Source: Micromonospora sp. NBC_01813
Lineage (GTDB): Bacteria; Actinomycetota; Actinomycetes; Mycobacteriales; Micromonosporaceae
DNA: 64,000 nt
Direction: 5' to 3'
Assembly (NCBI RefSeq): GCF_035917335.1
Contig: NZ_CP109067.1
Coordinates: forward strand, 2,727,001-2,791,000
Under the pieces are notes generated by a model that ran no database searches, was not told the origin of the DNA, and saw nothing but the letters and a program-made list of their open reading frames with translations. The translations under genes and the position numbers were made by a program. This document shows, in pieces, positions 16,429 to 25,509 of the stretch (position 1 is the stretch's first letter; the number at the start of each line of letters is the position of its first letter).

Positions 16429-17514
16429 TCACCGTGCCGACGTCGTGTGCACCAACTCGACCACCCGGGTCAGCACGTCGGGGTCGGTCTCCGGGAGGAC
16501 CCCGTGGCCGAGGTTGAACACGTGACCCGGCGCGGCCAGCCCTTCGGCCAGCACCCGGCGGACCTCCACCTCGATCACCGGCCAGGGCGCCAGCAGCAGG
16601 CACGGATCGAGGTTGCCCTGCACCGCCCGCTGCGGGCCGATCCGCACCGTCGCGGCGTCCAGCGGGGTACGCCAGTCCACGCCGACCACGTCGGCACCGG
16701 CCTCGCCCATCGCGCCGAGCAGCTCGGCGGTGCCGACTCCGAAGTGGATTCGGGGCACCCCGGCGTCGGCCAGTTGGTGCAGCACCGCCGCCGAGTGCGG
16801 CATCACGTACCGGCGGTAGTCCGCCTCGGACAGGGTGCCGGCCCACGAGTCGAAGAGCTGGACCGCCGACACACCGGCGGCGATCTGCACCCGGAGGAAC
16901 TCCAGGGTGATCTCGGCGAGTCGGGCACACAACGCGTGCCAGGTGTCGGGTTCGCCGTACATCAGGGCTTTGGTTCGCCCGTGCGTACGCGACGGCCCGC
17001 CCTCGACGAGGTAGCTGGCCAGGGTGAACGGCGCACCGGCGAACCCGATCAGCGGGGTGTCACCGAGTTGCGTGACGAGCAGCCGCACCGCCTCGTCGAC
17101 GAAGTCGACGTCGTCCGGGGTGATCCGGCGCAGCCGGCCGACGTCGGCCGCGCTGCGGATCGGATCGGCGATCACCGGGCCGGTGCCGGTCACGATGTCC
17201 AGCTCGACACCGGCCGCGGCGACCGGCACCACGATGTCGCTGAACAGGATCGCCGCGTCCACCCCGTGCCGGCGTACCGGCTGCATGGTGATCTCGGCGA
17301 CCAGATCCGGCCGTCGGCAGGACTCCAGCATGCCGATCCCGCTGCGCAGGTCGCGGTACTCCGGTAGCGAACGCCCGGCCTGGCGCATGAACCACACCGG
17401 GGTGTGCGGCACCGGCTCGCGGCGGCAGGCCCGGATGAAGGCCGAGTCGCTCATCGTCGCGGATACTCCGTCGTGGGCAGCGTTGCCCGGCGTCGTGGTG
17501 GTCACCGGCGTCAT
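16429..17514 (-). CDS. hemE: Uroporphyrinogen decarboxylase
   Basis: The 361-residue enzyme converts uroporphyrinogen III to coproporphyrinogen III. The active-site N-terminal signature [16 protein letters not shown] is clear, as are the [25 protein letters not shown] and GNLDPCLLL segments. ATG 17514 is the usual family start position; a GGAGG lies 13 bases upstream, somewhat far. It is the first gene of hemE-hemY-hemQ and is divergent from the DUF3000 gene. Confidence 0.96.
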   Translation of the reverse strand: MTPVTTTTPGNAAHDGVSATMSDSAFIRACRREPVPHTPVWFMRQAGRSLPEYRDLRSGIGMLESCRRPDLVAEITMQPVRRHGVDAAILFSDIVVPVAAAGVELDIVTGTGPVIADPIRSAADVGRLRRITPDDVDFVDEAVRLLVTQLGDTPLIGFAGAPFTLASYLVEGGPSRTHGRTKALMYGEPDTWHALCARLAEITLEFLRVQIAAGVSAVQLFDSWAGTLSEADYRRYVMPHSAAVLHQLADAGVPRIHFGVGTAELLGAMGEAGADVVGVDWRTPLDAATVRIGPQRAVQGNLDPCLLLAPWPVIEVEVRRVLAEGLAAPGHVFNLGHGVLPETDPDVLTRVVELVHTTSAR

Positions 17515-17624
17515 GGTGCCATGGCTGCCTCCGCGCTCAGCAGCCATGCCCCGATCCCGGGTGTCGCCGCGCCGGCCCGGCGTGCCGGTCCCCATCGACC
17601 CGGGTGGCGGCCTAGGCTGCGTTC

Positions 17625-18197
17625 ATGGCCCCCCTTACCGCGTTGCCCGAGGCGTTCCATCGCGCCGTCACCGGACTACGCGCGGTCGCCCCACGGGAGG
17701 AGATCCAGATCGAGGAGGTCGGCGCGCCGCAGCGGCTCGCGCCGTACGCGTTCGCGCTGAGCGCCACCGTCCTGCGCGGCTCGGACGAGGTGGCGACCGG
17801 GCGGCTGGTCCTGTTACACGATCCGGCCGGGCACGACGCGTGGCAGGGCACCCTGCGGCTGGTGACCTATGTCACCGCCGATCTGGAGGTCGACCTGGTC
17901 GCCGATCCGCTGCTACCCGGCGTCGGCTGGACCTGGCTGACCGACGCGTTGGAGACGCACGGCGCGACCTACACCGCGATCGGCGGCACCGTCACCCAGA
18001 CCTGTTCCACCCGCTTCGGGGAGCTCGCCGGTCCGCCGGCCGGCGGGGACATCGAGATCCGGGCGTCGTGGACTCCGTTGGACACCGGGCTCAGTGCCCA
18101 TCTGCTCGCCTGGTGCGACCTGCTGGCTTCGACGGCCGGGTTACCGCCGCCCGGCGTCACGGCGCTGCCCGCCCGTTGGCCGCCCACCGCCGGCTGA
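17625..18197 (+). CDS. DUF3000 family protein
   Basis: The 190-residue protein matches the actinobacterial DUF3000 family: FHRAVTGLRAVAPREEIQIEEV at the start, LAPYAFALSATV, and GVGWTWLTDALETHGATYTAIGGTVTQT. Function is unknown. Its place between hemE and rnd matches Mycobacterium tuberculosis, where the DUF3000 gene Rv2680 lies beside rnd and hemE. The last 17 bases (18181-18197) are repeated directly after the stop at 18201-18217. Confidence 0.9.
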   Translation: MAPLTALPEAFHRAVTGLRAVAPREEIQIEEVGAPQRLAPYAFALSATVLRGSDEVATGRLVLLHDPAGHDAWQGTLRLVTYVTADLEVDLVADPLLPGVGWTWLTDALETHGATYTAIGGTVTQTCSTRFGELAGPPAGGDIEIRASWTPLDTGLSAHLLAWCDLLASTAGLPPPGVTALPARWPPTAG

Positions 18198-18217
18198 CCC
18201 CGCCCACCGCCGGCTGA
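18181..18217 (+). repeat. Tandem 17-base repeat spanning a stop codon
   Basis: CGCCCACCGCCGGCTGA occurs at 18181-18197 and again at 18201-18217, separated by CCC. The first copy ends the DUF3000 gene; the second is just outside. This looks like a recent slippage or duplication event that added no coding sequence. Confidence 0.8.
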
Positions 18218-18249
18218 GCGAGCCGGCAGTCGGGCGAGCGCCGGCACCG

Positions 18250-19317
18250 TCAACAGATGTCGAACGCCGCGCAGGCGACCTGGATCGGCACCGCCAGGCC
18301 GATCCCCTCGGCGTCACGTGCCTTGGCCGTGGCGATCCCGACCACCTGCGTACCGCTGTTGATCACCGGCCCGCCGGAGTTTCCCGGGTTGATCGGGGCG
18401 TCGAACTGCAGCACCGGCCCGGAACCGTCGTCGGCTTCCCGCAGCGCGCTGACCACCCCGATGGTGACGGTGTCCGCGAGCCCGAGCGGCGCGCCCACGA
18501 CCACGATCTGCTGGCCGGACTTCACCGCGTCGGCCGCCGGCACCAGACCGGCGTACGACTCGGTGGTGCGCAGCAGCGCCACGTCGCTGTCGGCGTCCAC
18601 CGCCGCGATGGTCGCCTCGACCCGCTCGCCGTCGCGTTCGAGGAAGACCCGGCGGCTGCCGGCCAGGTAACTCGACTCGATGACGTGGTAGTTGGTCACC
18701 AGGTTGGTGCCCTCGGCGTCCGGCTCGCCCACCGCGAAGGCGGTGCCGGTGAAGCGTCCGGCGCTGACCCGGAACACGCTCGGCAGTGCGGCGGCGGCGA
18801 TGGACTCCGGGTTGAAGGCGGCACCGACCTGGCGCTCCAGTTCCGCGGTACGGGTTTCGACCAGGTCGAATCGGCTGGCGTCGGCGCCCTGCGCCTGCGC
18901 CAGCCGCTGGTCGGCCTCGCCCAGCCGATCGGTCAGCTGGTTGATCTGGTACGTCTGGAATCCGGCCAGCCCGGCCAGCGCGACCACCAGCAGCAGCGCG
19001 GTCACCCCCGGCCAGCCGCGCCGAGGCGGCGGCACCACCCGGCGCAGTTGGTCCGCCGGTGGCGCCCACGAACCGGGGCGCTCCGGCGAGGGTCCCGGCG
19101 CTGATCCGTACGCCGCCGGTTCGGCCGACTCACCGGCCGGTGTCGACGTGTCCGGGGTGATCGGCGGGCCGCTCTGTGGATCCGGCGTCGTCGGGGCCCA
19201 CGGCGGCACGAAGGCCGCCCGGGACGGCAACGGGTGTGTCGCGGGGTCCAGCGCGGCGTGCCGCGGCCTGGCTGGATCCATGACAGGATCGGACCGCTGA
19301 TCGTATCCACTGGTCAT
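18250..19317 (-). CDS. Membrane-anchored trypsin-like serine protease
   Basis: The 355-residue protein has a Pro-rich cytoplasmic N-terminus (about 100 residues), one membrane helix (GVTALLLVVALAGLAGFQ), a coiled-coil-like linker (INQLTDRLGEADQRLAQ) and an extracytoplasmic S1-type protease domain. The triad is His about 210 (TNYHVIES), Asp about 245 (DSDVALL) and Ser about 313 (PGNSGGP). No PDZ domain follows. GAGGAGAGG precedes the ATG. It could cleave envelope or regulatory proteins; the substrate is unknown. Confidence 0.88.
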   Translation of the reverse strand: MTSGYDQRSDPVMDPARPRHAALDPATHPLPSRAAFVPPWAPTTPDPQSGPPITPDTSTPAGESAEPAAYGSAPGPSPERPGSWAPPADQLRRVVPPPRRGWPGVTALLLVVALAGLAGFQTYQINQLTDRLGEADQRLAQAQGADASRFDLVETRTAELERQVGAAFNPESIAAAALPSVFRVSAGRFTGTAFAVGEPDAEGTNLVTNYHVIESSYLAGSRRVFLERDGERVEATIAAVDADSDVALLRTTESYAGLVPAADAVKSGQQIVVVGAPLGLADTVTIGVVSALREADDGSGPVLQFDAPINPGNSGGPVINSGTQVVGIATAKARDAEGIGLAVPIQVACAAFDIC

Positions 19318-19547
19318 TTGTGGCAGCCTCTCCTCCGCTGCGGCAGCCCGGCCCACCTGCCGCGCAAGCGGCGATACGAACCGTACCGGGGAGTACGGCC
19401 TTTGTCGTGCCGGCCAACCGGTGAAAATGCGAATGCGAACCGACTCGTGCCCGGATCCGTACCAGTGATCACTTTGTCGACGCCGGCCGCCGACGCGCCG
19501 GTCGTACCTGGCGGCATCTCCGGCAGACCGGGCACTAGGGTTGTCAG

Positions 19548-20873
19548 GTGACCGACGAATCCCCCCTGCGCCGTCGGACCGCGCAACGCCCAGCAGGGAG
19601 CGAGCCGCACCACAACCCGCTGGCGTCCGCGCCGGCGTCCGATGTCGTGGGGCCCTCCCCTTCGCCCGGCGGGCCCGTTCCGCTGACCGCCCCCCGCGAC
19701 GGCACCCCGGAACCGGTGGCCGACGTCGACGCTCTCGCCGACGTGGTGGCCCGGTTCGCCGCCGGCACCGGGCCGGTCGCCGTCGACGCCGAACGAGCTT
19801 CCGGATACCGCTACAGCCAGCGCGCGTATCTGGTCCAGCTACGCCGATCCGGGGCCGGAACCGCGCTGATCGACCCGCTGCCGTTGCCGGATCTGAGCAC
19901 ACTCGACACAGCGCTCGCCGACACCGAATGGGTGTTGCACGCGGCCAGCCAGGATCTTCCCTGCCTGGCGGACCTCGGTCTGCGTCCACGCCGGCTGTTC
20001 GACACCGAGCTGGCGGCCCGGCTGGCCGGCTTCGAACGCGTCGGGCTGGCCGCGCTCACCGAGTCGCTCCTCGGATTCTCGCTGGAGAAGCATCATTCCG
20101 CCGCCGACTGGTCGACCCGTCCACTGCCGGACTCGTGGCTCACCTACGCGGCGTTGGACGTGGAGATGCTGGTCGATCTGCGGGACGTGCTCGCGGTGGA
20201 GTTGGAGCGCCAAGGCAAGCAGCAGTGGGCGGCGGAGGAGTTCGCCGCCCTCGTCAACTGGGGCAGCCAGCCACCGCGGGCGCGCCCCGAGCCGTGGCGG
20301 CGGACCTCCGGCATCCACCGGGTACGCGGGGCGCGGGCGCAGGCCCGGGTTCGGGCGATCTGGTACGCCCGCGACGAGGTCGCGGCCCGGCGGGATTCGG
20401 CACCCGGCCGGGTGCTGCCGGACTCGGCGATCGTCGCGGCCGCCGAGCTGGATCCGCGCGACGAGCGGGCGCTGCTGGCGTTACCGGGGTTCAACGGCCG
20501 GTCGGTGCGTCGGCTGGCCCGGATCTGGCTGGACGCGTTGGCTGCCGCCCGGGCCCTGCCCGACGGCGAGTTGCCGGTGGCGCCGACGGTCGACGGTCCG
20601 CCGCCGCCGCACCGGTGGGCGGAGCGCGATCCGGCCGCGGCGGCCCGGCTGGCCCGCTGCCGGGAGGTCGTCATCCGCACCGCCGCAGCGGCGGTGCTGC
20701 CACCGGAGAACCTGATCGCACCGGATTCGATCCGTCGGTTGGCCTGGGCTCCGCCGGACGAGTTGACCGAGGAGTCGGTGGCGGCGACGTTGCGCGGCTT
20801 CGGTGCCCGCGCCTGGCAGGTGTCGCTGATCGTCGCCGAGCTGACCGGCGCGCTGGCGGGTCCACCGGACTGA
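19548..20873 (+). CDS. rnd: Ribonuclease D
   Basis: The 441-residue protein is a DEDD-type 3'-5' exoribonuclease. Motifs are VAVDAERASGYRY (DE), HAASQDLPCLADLG (D) and TYAALDVEMLVDL (last D with Tyr). HRDC-type domains follow in the C-terminal half (AIWYARDEVAARRDSAPGRVLPD). The first 55 residues are a low-complexity extension, as in other actinobacterial members. GTG 19548 is used. Neighbours DUF3000 and dxs match the Mycobacterium order. Confidence 0.92.
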   Translation: MTDESPLRRRTAQRPAGSEPHHNPLASAPASDVVGPSPSPGGPVPLTAPRDGTPEPVADVDALADVVARFAAGTGPVAVDAERASGYRYSQRAYLVQLRRSGAGTALIDPLPLPDLSTLDTALADTEWVLHAASQDLPCLADLGLRPRRLFDTELAARLAGFERVGLAALTESLLGFSLEKHHSAADWSTRPLPDSWLTYAALDVEMLVDLRDVLAVELERQGKQQWAAEEFAALVNWGSQPPRARPEPWRRTSGIHRVRGARAQARVRAIWYARDEVAARRDSAPGRVLPDSAIVAAAELDPRDERALLALPGFNGRSVRRLARIWLDALAAARALPDGELPVAPTVDGPPPPHRWAERDPAAAARLARCREVVIRTAAAAVLPPENLIAPDSIRRLAWAPPDELTEESVAATLRGFGARAWQVSLIVAELTGALAGPPD

Positions 20874-20927
20874 CGACCGGCCCGCGAGGCGACGTCGGGC
20901 TCCTCCCCGATCGTCGCCCCGCGCGGC

Positions 20928-21929
20928 TCAGCTCTCGAGCACCTCGTCACGCCGGGCGGACCAGGCCAGCGAGTGGCCGATACCGTCGGCGATGGACAGC
21001 TCCGGCTTCCAGTCCAGCAGTTGGCGGGCCCGGACGCTGCGGGTGTAGGAGCCGGCCGCGTCGCCGGGGCGGGGCCCGGTTTCGCGTACCCGCAGCGGCT
21101 GATCCGAGACGGACCGGAACGCCTCGACGAACTCGCGCACCGTCGTTCCGTCGCCGGTGCCGAGGTTGAGCACCTCGTAGCGCCGGTCGGTGTCCGGCGG
21201 CAGGATCTGGTCGAATCGGCGCAGCGCCTGCACGTGGGCCCGGGCCAGATCCCAGACGTGGATGTAGTCGCGGATCCCGGAGCCGTCGCGGGTCGGCCAG
21301 TCGACGCCGGTGATGGTGAACTCGGCGCCGGTCTCGGCGGCGGTGATCAGCCTGCCGAGCACGTGGGTCGGCTGGCGGATCTGCAGTCCGGTACGCAGTC
21401 GCGGGTCGGCGCCGATCGGGTTGAAGTAGCGCAGCGACAGGGCGCGCAGCGGCGTCGCGACGGCGCAGTCGGCGAGCATCTGCTCCATCATCGCCTTGGT
21501 CCACGCGTACGGGCTGGTCGGCTCGAGTGGTGACGACTCGTCGACGGAGAAGTCCTCGCCCGGGCGGTAGATGGCCGCCGACGAGCTGAACAGGTACCGC
21601 CGGGCTCCGTTGCGGAGCACGTGCTCGATGAAGTCGATCGACTTGGCGACGTTCTCGCGGTAGTAGCGCAGCGGCTCGGCGACCGACTCGGGCACCACGA
21701 TGAGGGCGGCGGCGTGTACGACGGCGTCGATGTCCGGGTGGTCGGCGAAGATCCGGTCGATCAGCGCGCCGTCGGCGATGTCGCCGTGGTAGAACAGGCG
21801 GTCGCGGGTGAACTCGATCCGTCCGGTGCTGAGATTGTCCAGCAGCACCGGCGTCACGCCGTCGTCGAGGCAGGCGGAAGCGATCGTGCTACCGATGAAA
21901 CCCGCGCCCCCGGCGATCAGAACCTTCAC
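20928..21929 (-). CDS. galE: UDP-glucose 4-epimerase-like enzyme
   Basis: The 333-residue extended short-chain dehydrogenase interconverts UDP-glucose and UDP-galactose or a related sugar. The NAD motif GGAGFIGS is at residue 7; the catalytic Ser is in LFSSSAAIY and the Tyr-Lys pair in YAWTK. RYFNPIGAD and LNLGTGDGTTVREFV are typical. GTG 21929 is preceded by AAGGAG. It converges with rnd and is divergent from fadA. Exact sugar specificity is not certain. Confidence 0.9.
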   Translation of the reverse strand: MKVLIAGGAGFIGSTIASACLDDGVTPVLLDNLSTGRIEFTRDRLFYHGDIADGALIDRIFADHPDIDAVVHAAALIVVPESVAEPLRYYRENVAKSIDFIEHVLRNGARRYLFSSSAAIYRPGEDFSVDESSPLEPTSPYAWTKAMMEQMLADCAVATPLRALSLRYFNPIGADPRLRTGLQIRQPTHVLGRLITAAETGAEFTITGVDWPTRDGSGIRDYIHVWDLARAHVQALRRFDQILPPDTDRRYEVLNLGTGDGTTVREFVEAFRSVSDQPLRVRETGPRPGDAAGSYTRSVRARQLLDWKPELSIADGIGHSLAWSARRDEVLES

Positions 21930-22106
21930 CGCGTCTCCTTCATGTCGGATTGCCACAAGGTACCCGACCCGGTTCGGCCCATTCTCGGCACCGGCGTGGA
22001 CCGGGTGTGGCCCGGGCCACACCGAGTCCCACCGTCGACGCTAGTTACCGACAAGTAGCATCAGGGGGTCCGCCCCGCGTTTCCCAGGCCGGCTAGGAGG
22101 CCCATC

Positions 22107-23327
22107 GTGCCGCGTGAAGTCCGGGATGTCGTCTTCGTCGACGGCGTCCGCACCCCGTTCGGCAAAGCCGGCGGCATGTACGCCCACACCCGCGCCGACG
22201 ACCTCGTCATCCGCTGCATCCGTGAGCTGCTGCGGCGCAACCCACAGCTACCCGCCGACCGGGTCGAAGAGGTCGCCATCGCGGCCACCACCCAGACCGG
22301 CGACCAGGGCCTCACCATCGGGCGCACCGCCGCCCTGCTGGCCGGCCTGCCCAAGACGGTGCCCGGCTTCGCCATCGACCGGATGTGCGCCGGCGCAATG
22401 ACCGCGGTCACCTCGGTGGCCGGTGGCATCGCGATGGGCGCCTACGACGTCGCCGTCGCCGGCGGCGTCGAACACATGGGCCGCCACCCGATGGGCGAGG
22501 GCGTCGACCCCAACCCCCGCATCCTCGCCGAGAAGCTGGTCGACCCGTCCGCCCTGATCATGGGAGCGACCGCGGAGAACCTGCACGACCGGCTGCCCGG
22601 CGTCACCCGGGCGCGCACCGACGCCTTCGCGCTCGCCTCCCAGGTCAAGACCGCCAAGGCGTACGCCAACGGCAAGCTGCAGCCCGACCTGGTGTCGGTG
22701 GCGATCCGCGACCCGGAGACCGGCTGGGGGTTGGCCACCGTCGACGAGGCCCCCCGGGAGACCTCCCTGGAGAAGCTGGCCACCCTCAAGACGCCGTTCC
22801 GGCCACACGGCCGGGTCACCGCCGGAAACGCCGCCGGACTCAACGACGGCGCCACCGCCAGCCTGCTCGCCGCCGAGGACGTCGCCCGCGAGCTGGGCCT
22901 GCCGGTGGCGATGCGGATGGTCTCGTACGGCTACGTCGGCGTCGAACCGGAGGTGATGGGCGTCGGCCCGATCCCGTCCACCGAGAAGGCGCTACGACTG
23001 GCCGGCCTCGGCATCGAAGACATCGGCCTGTTCGAGCTCAACGAGGCCTTCGCCATCCAGGTGCTGGCCTTCCTCGACCACTTCGGCATCGCCGACGACG
23101 ACCCCCGGGTCAACCAGTGGGGCGGCGCGATCGCCATCGGGCACCCGCTGGCCTCCTCCGGCGTACGGCTGATGACCCAGCTGGCCCGGCAGTTCGCCGA
23201 AAACCCGCAGGTGCGCTACGGGCTCACCGCGATGTGCATCGGCATCGGCATGGGCGGCTCGGTGATCTGGGAGAACCCGGCCTGGACCGGCGCGGGCACC
23301 ACGGCGCAGCAGGGAGAAGAGGGCTGA
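22107..23327 (+). CDS. fadA: Acetyl-CoA acetyltransferase / 3-ketoacyl-CoA thiolase
   Basis: The 406-residue thiolase releases acetyl-CoA in fatty acid beta-oxidation. The nucleophilic Cys is in DRMCAGAM, followed by NEAFA, GHPLASSG and CIGIGMGG, which form the rest of the active site. GTG 22107 is preceded by TAGGAGG. The stop shares one base with the fadB start, so they form a two-gene operon that would encode the trifunctional complex. Confidence 0.95.
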   Translation: MPREVRDVVFVDGVRTPFGKAGGMYAHTRADDLVIRCIRELLRRNPQLPADRVEEVAIAATTQTGDQGLTIGRTAALLAGLPKTVPGFAIDRMCAGAMTAVTSVAGGIAMGAYDVAVAGGVEHMGRHPMGEGVDPNPRILAEKLVDPSALIMGATAENLHDRLPGVTRARTDAFALASQVKTAKAYANGKLQPDLVSVAIRDPETGWGLATVDEAPRETSLEKLATLKTPFRPHGRVTAGNAAGLNDGATASLLAAEDVARELGLPVAMRMVSYGYVGVEPEVMGVGPIPSTEKALRLAGLGIEDIGLFELNEAFAIQVLAFLDHFGIADDDPRVNQWGGAIAIGHPLASSGVRLMTQLARQFAENPQVRYGLTAMCIGIGMGGSVIWENPAWTGAGTTAQQGEEG

Positions 23328-25396
23328 TGGCGACGCTGGACAACCCCAACGAGGTGGTCACCAAGGCCCTGGTCCGCCAGGTGAACGTGCCCGGCCTGGA
23401 CCGGCCGGCGGCGCTGATCACCCTGGACAACGGCCTGGACCACCGCAAACCGAACACCCTCGGCCCGGCCGGACTCGCCAGCCTCGACGCGGCGATCACC
23501 GAGGCGCTGGCCGGCGAGCCGGCGTTCGTCGCGGTGACCGGCAAACCGTACGTCTTCTGCGTCGGCGCCGACCTGACCGCGATGCCGCTGGTCACCAGCC
23601 GCGAGCAGGGCCTGGAGATCGGCCGGATGGGGCACCGGGTCTTCGCCCGGCTGCGCGACGCCGCCGTGCCGACGTTCGCCTTCGTCAACGGTGCCGCGAT
23701 GGGCGGCGGCCTCGAACTGGCCCTGCACTGCCACTACCGGACGCTGTCCGGCGGCGCCGCCGCGCTTGCCCTGCCCGAGGTGTCACTGGGCCTGGTGCCC
23801 GGCTGGGGCGGCACCCAGCTGCTGCCGAACCTGATCGGCATCCCCGCCGCCGCCCAGGTGATCATCCAGAACCCGCTGATACAGAACAAGATGCTCAAGC
23901 CGAAGCAGGCCGCAGAGCTGGGCATCGCGGACATCCTGCTGGAACCGGCGGACTTCCTGGAGCTCTCCCTGGAGTGGGCCGCCGGAGTGGTCCGCGGCGA
24001 CGTCACCGTCACCCGCCCGGAGATCGACCGGGAGATGTGGGACGGCGTGCTCTACTTCGCCCGCCACCAGCTCGACCAACGGCTGCACGGGGCCGTGCCG
24101 TCCGCGTACCGGGCGCTGGACCTGCTCGCGCTGGCCAAGGAGACCCCGTTCGCCGACGGGGCCGCCGCCGAGGTCGAGGCCCTGGCCGACCTGATCGTCT
24201 CGCCCGAGCTGCGCAGCGGGCTGTACGCGTTCGACCTGGTACAGCGCCGCGCCAAGCGGCCGGCCGGCGCCCCGTCGGCGGACCTGGCCCGACCGGTGAC
24301 CAAGGTCGGCATCGTCGGCGCCGGCCTGATGGCCTCCCAACTGGCGCTGCTGTTCGCCCGGCGGCTGCAGGTGCCGGTGGTCCTCACCGACCTCGACCAG
24401 TCCCGGGTCGACGCCGGCCTGGGCTACGTGCACGCCGAGATCGAGAAGCAGGTCGGCAAGGGCCGGATGGACACCGGCACCGCCGCGAAGCTGCTCGCCC
24501 TGGTCAGCGGATCGGTCGACAAGAGCGTCTTCGCCGACGCCGACTTCGTCATCGAAGCCGTCTTCGAGGACCTCAAGGTCAAGAAGCACGTGTGGGCCGA
24601 GGTCGAGGCGATCGTCAGTCCGACGGCGATCCTGGCCACCAACACGTCGTCGCTGTCGGTCACCGAGATGGCCGCCGAGCTGACCCACCCGCAACGGGTC
24701 GTCGGCTTCCACTTCTTCAACCCGGTCGCGGTGCTGCCGCTGCTGGAGATCGTCCGGGGCGAACGGACCGACGACGCCACCCTCGCCACCGCGTTCGCAG
24801 TCGGCAAGCAGCTGCGCAAGTCCTGCGTACTGGTGTCGGACGCCCCGGCGTTCGTCGTCAACAGGCTGCTGACCCGCTTCCTCGGCGAGGTCTTCGCGGC
24901 AGTGGACGCCGGCACCCCGGTGGAGACCGCCGACGCCGCGATGGACCCGCTCGGCCTGCCGATGCGGCCGCTGGCCCTGCTGCAGCTGGTCGGACCGCCC
25001 GTCGCCCACCACGTCGCCGGTACGCTGCACGCGGCCTTCCCGGACCGGTTCACGGTCAGCGACAACCTGCGCCGGATCGCCGAATCCGGCCAGCCGATGA
25101 TGGTCGACGACGACGTCAACCCGGAGATCGGCAAACTGCTCGAGGTCGGAGCCCAACCGCTGACCGCCGAGCAGGTCCGCGAGCGGGCCCTCGACGCGCT
25201 GGCCCAGGAGATCCGGCTGATGCTCGACGAAGGCGTCGTCGCCGAGCCCCAGGACATCGACCTGTGCCTGATCCTCGGCGCCGGCTGGCCGTTCCACCTG
25301 GGCGGGATCACGCCGTACCTGGACCGCACCGGCACCGCCGAACGGGTGACCGGCCGCCGCTTCCTGCCGCCCGGCGTGGCCAGCCCACCGGCCTGA
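23327..25396 (+). CDS. fadB: Multifunctional enoyl-CoA hydratase / 3-hydroxyacyl-CoA dehydrogenase
   Basis: The 689-residue fusion has an N-terminal crotonase domain (FVNGAAMGGGLELALHC and the catalytic Glu region LPEVSLGLVPGWGG) and a C-terminal NAD-dependent dehydrogenase domain (VGIVGAGLMASQLA, ATNTSSLSV, GFHFFNPV). It is the alpha subunit partner of FadA. The start at 23327 follows GGAGAAGAGG. The frame stays open upstream through fadA, but that part is a shadow of the fadA frame. A strong hairpin follows. Confidence 0.94.
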   Translation: MATLDNPNEVVTKALVRQVNVPGLDRPAALITLDNGLDHRKPNTLGPAGLASLDAAITEALAGEPAFVAVTGKPYVFCVGADLTAMPLVTSREQGLEIGRMGHRVFARLRDAAVPTFAFVNGAAMGGGLELALHCHYRTLSGGAAALALPEVSLGLVPGWGGTQLLPNLIGIPAAAQVIIQNPLIQNKMLKPKQAAELGIADILLEPADFLELSLEWAAGVVRGDVTVTRPEIDREMWDGVLYFARHQLDQRLHGAVPSAYRALDLLALAKETPFADGAAAEVEALADLIVSPELRSGLYAFDLVQRRAKRPAGAPSADLARPVTKVGIVGAGLMASQLALLFARRLQVPVVLTDLDQSRVDAGLGYVHAEIEKQVGKGRMDTGTAAKLLALVSGSVDKSVFADADFVIEAVFEDLKVKKHVWAEVEAIVSPTAILATNTSSLSVTEMAAELTHPQRVVGFHFFNPVAVLPLLEIVRGERTDDATLATAFAVGKQLRKSCVLVSDAPAFVVNRLLTRFLGEVFAAVDAGTPVETADAAMDPLGLPMRPLALLQLVGPPVAHHVAGTLHAAFPDRFTVSDNLRRIAESGQPMMVDDDVNPEIGKLLEVGAQPLTAEQVRERALDALAQEIRLMLDEGVVAEPQDIDLCLILGAGWPFHLGGITPYLDRTGTAERVTGRRFLPPGVASPPA

Positions 25397-25444
25397 GCCC
25401 CTCCCGCTGTCCGGCACGGCCCACACCCCGGTCCGCCGCCGCAC

Positions 25445-25485
25445 CGACCGCTGCCCCACGACCACCCGTCGTGGGGCAGCGGTCG
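25445..25485. terminator. Strong hairpin between fadB and the histidine kinase gene
   Basis: A perfect 18-bp stem (25445-25462 with 25468-25485) around a CACCC loop, in the 113-base gap between convergent genes. It probably terminates transcription from both sides. No T run is present. Confidence 0.7.
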
Positions 25486-25509
25486 CTCAGGAGCCGCTCG
25501 GCCGTCGAC

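Noticed and set aside
22385-23326. Upstream extension of the fadB frame
   Set aside because: It lies within fadA in another frame and has low-complexity Arg/Gly composition; the true start at 23327 has a ribosome site and correct N-terminus.
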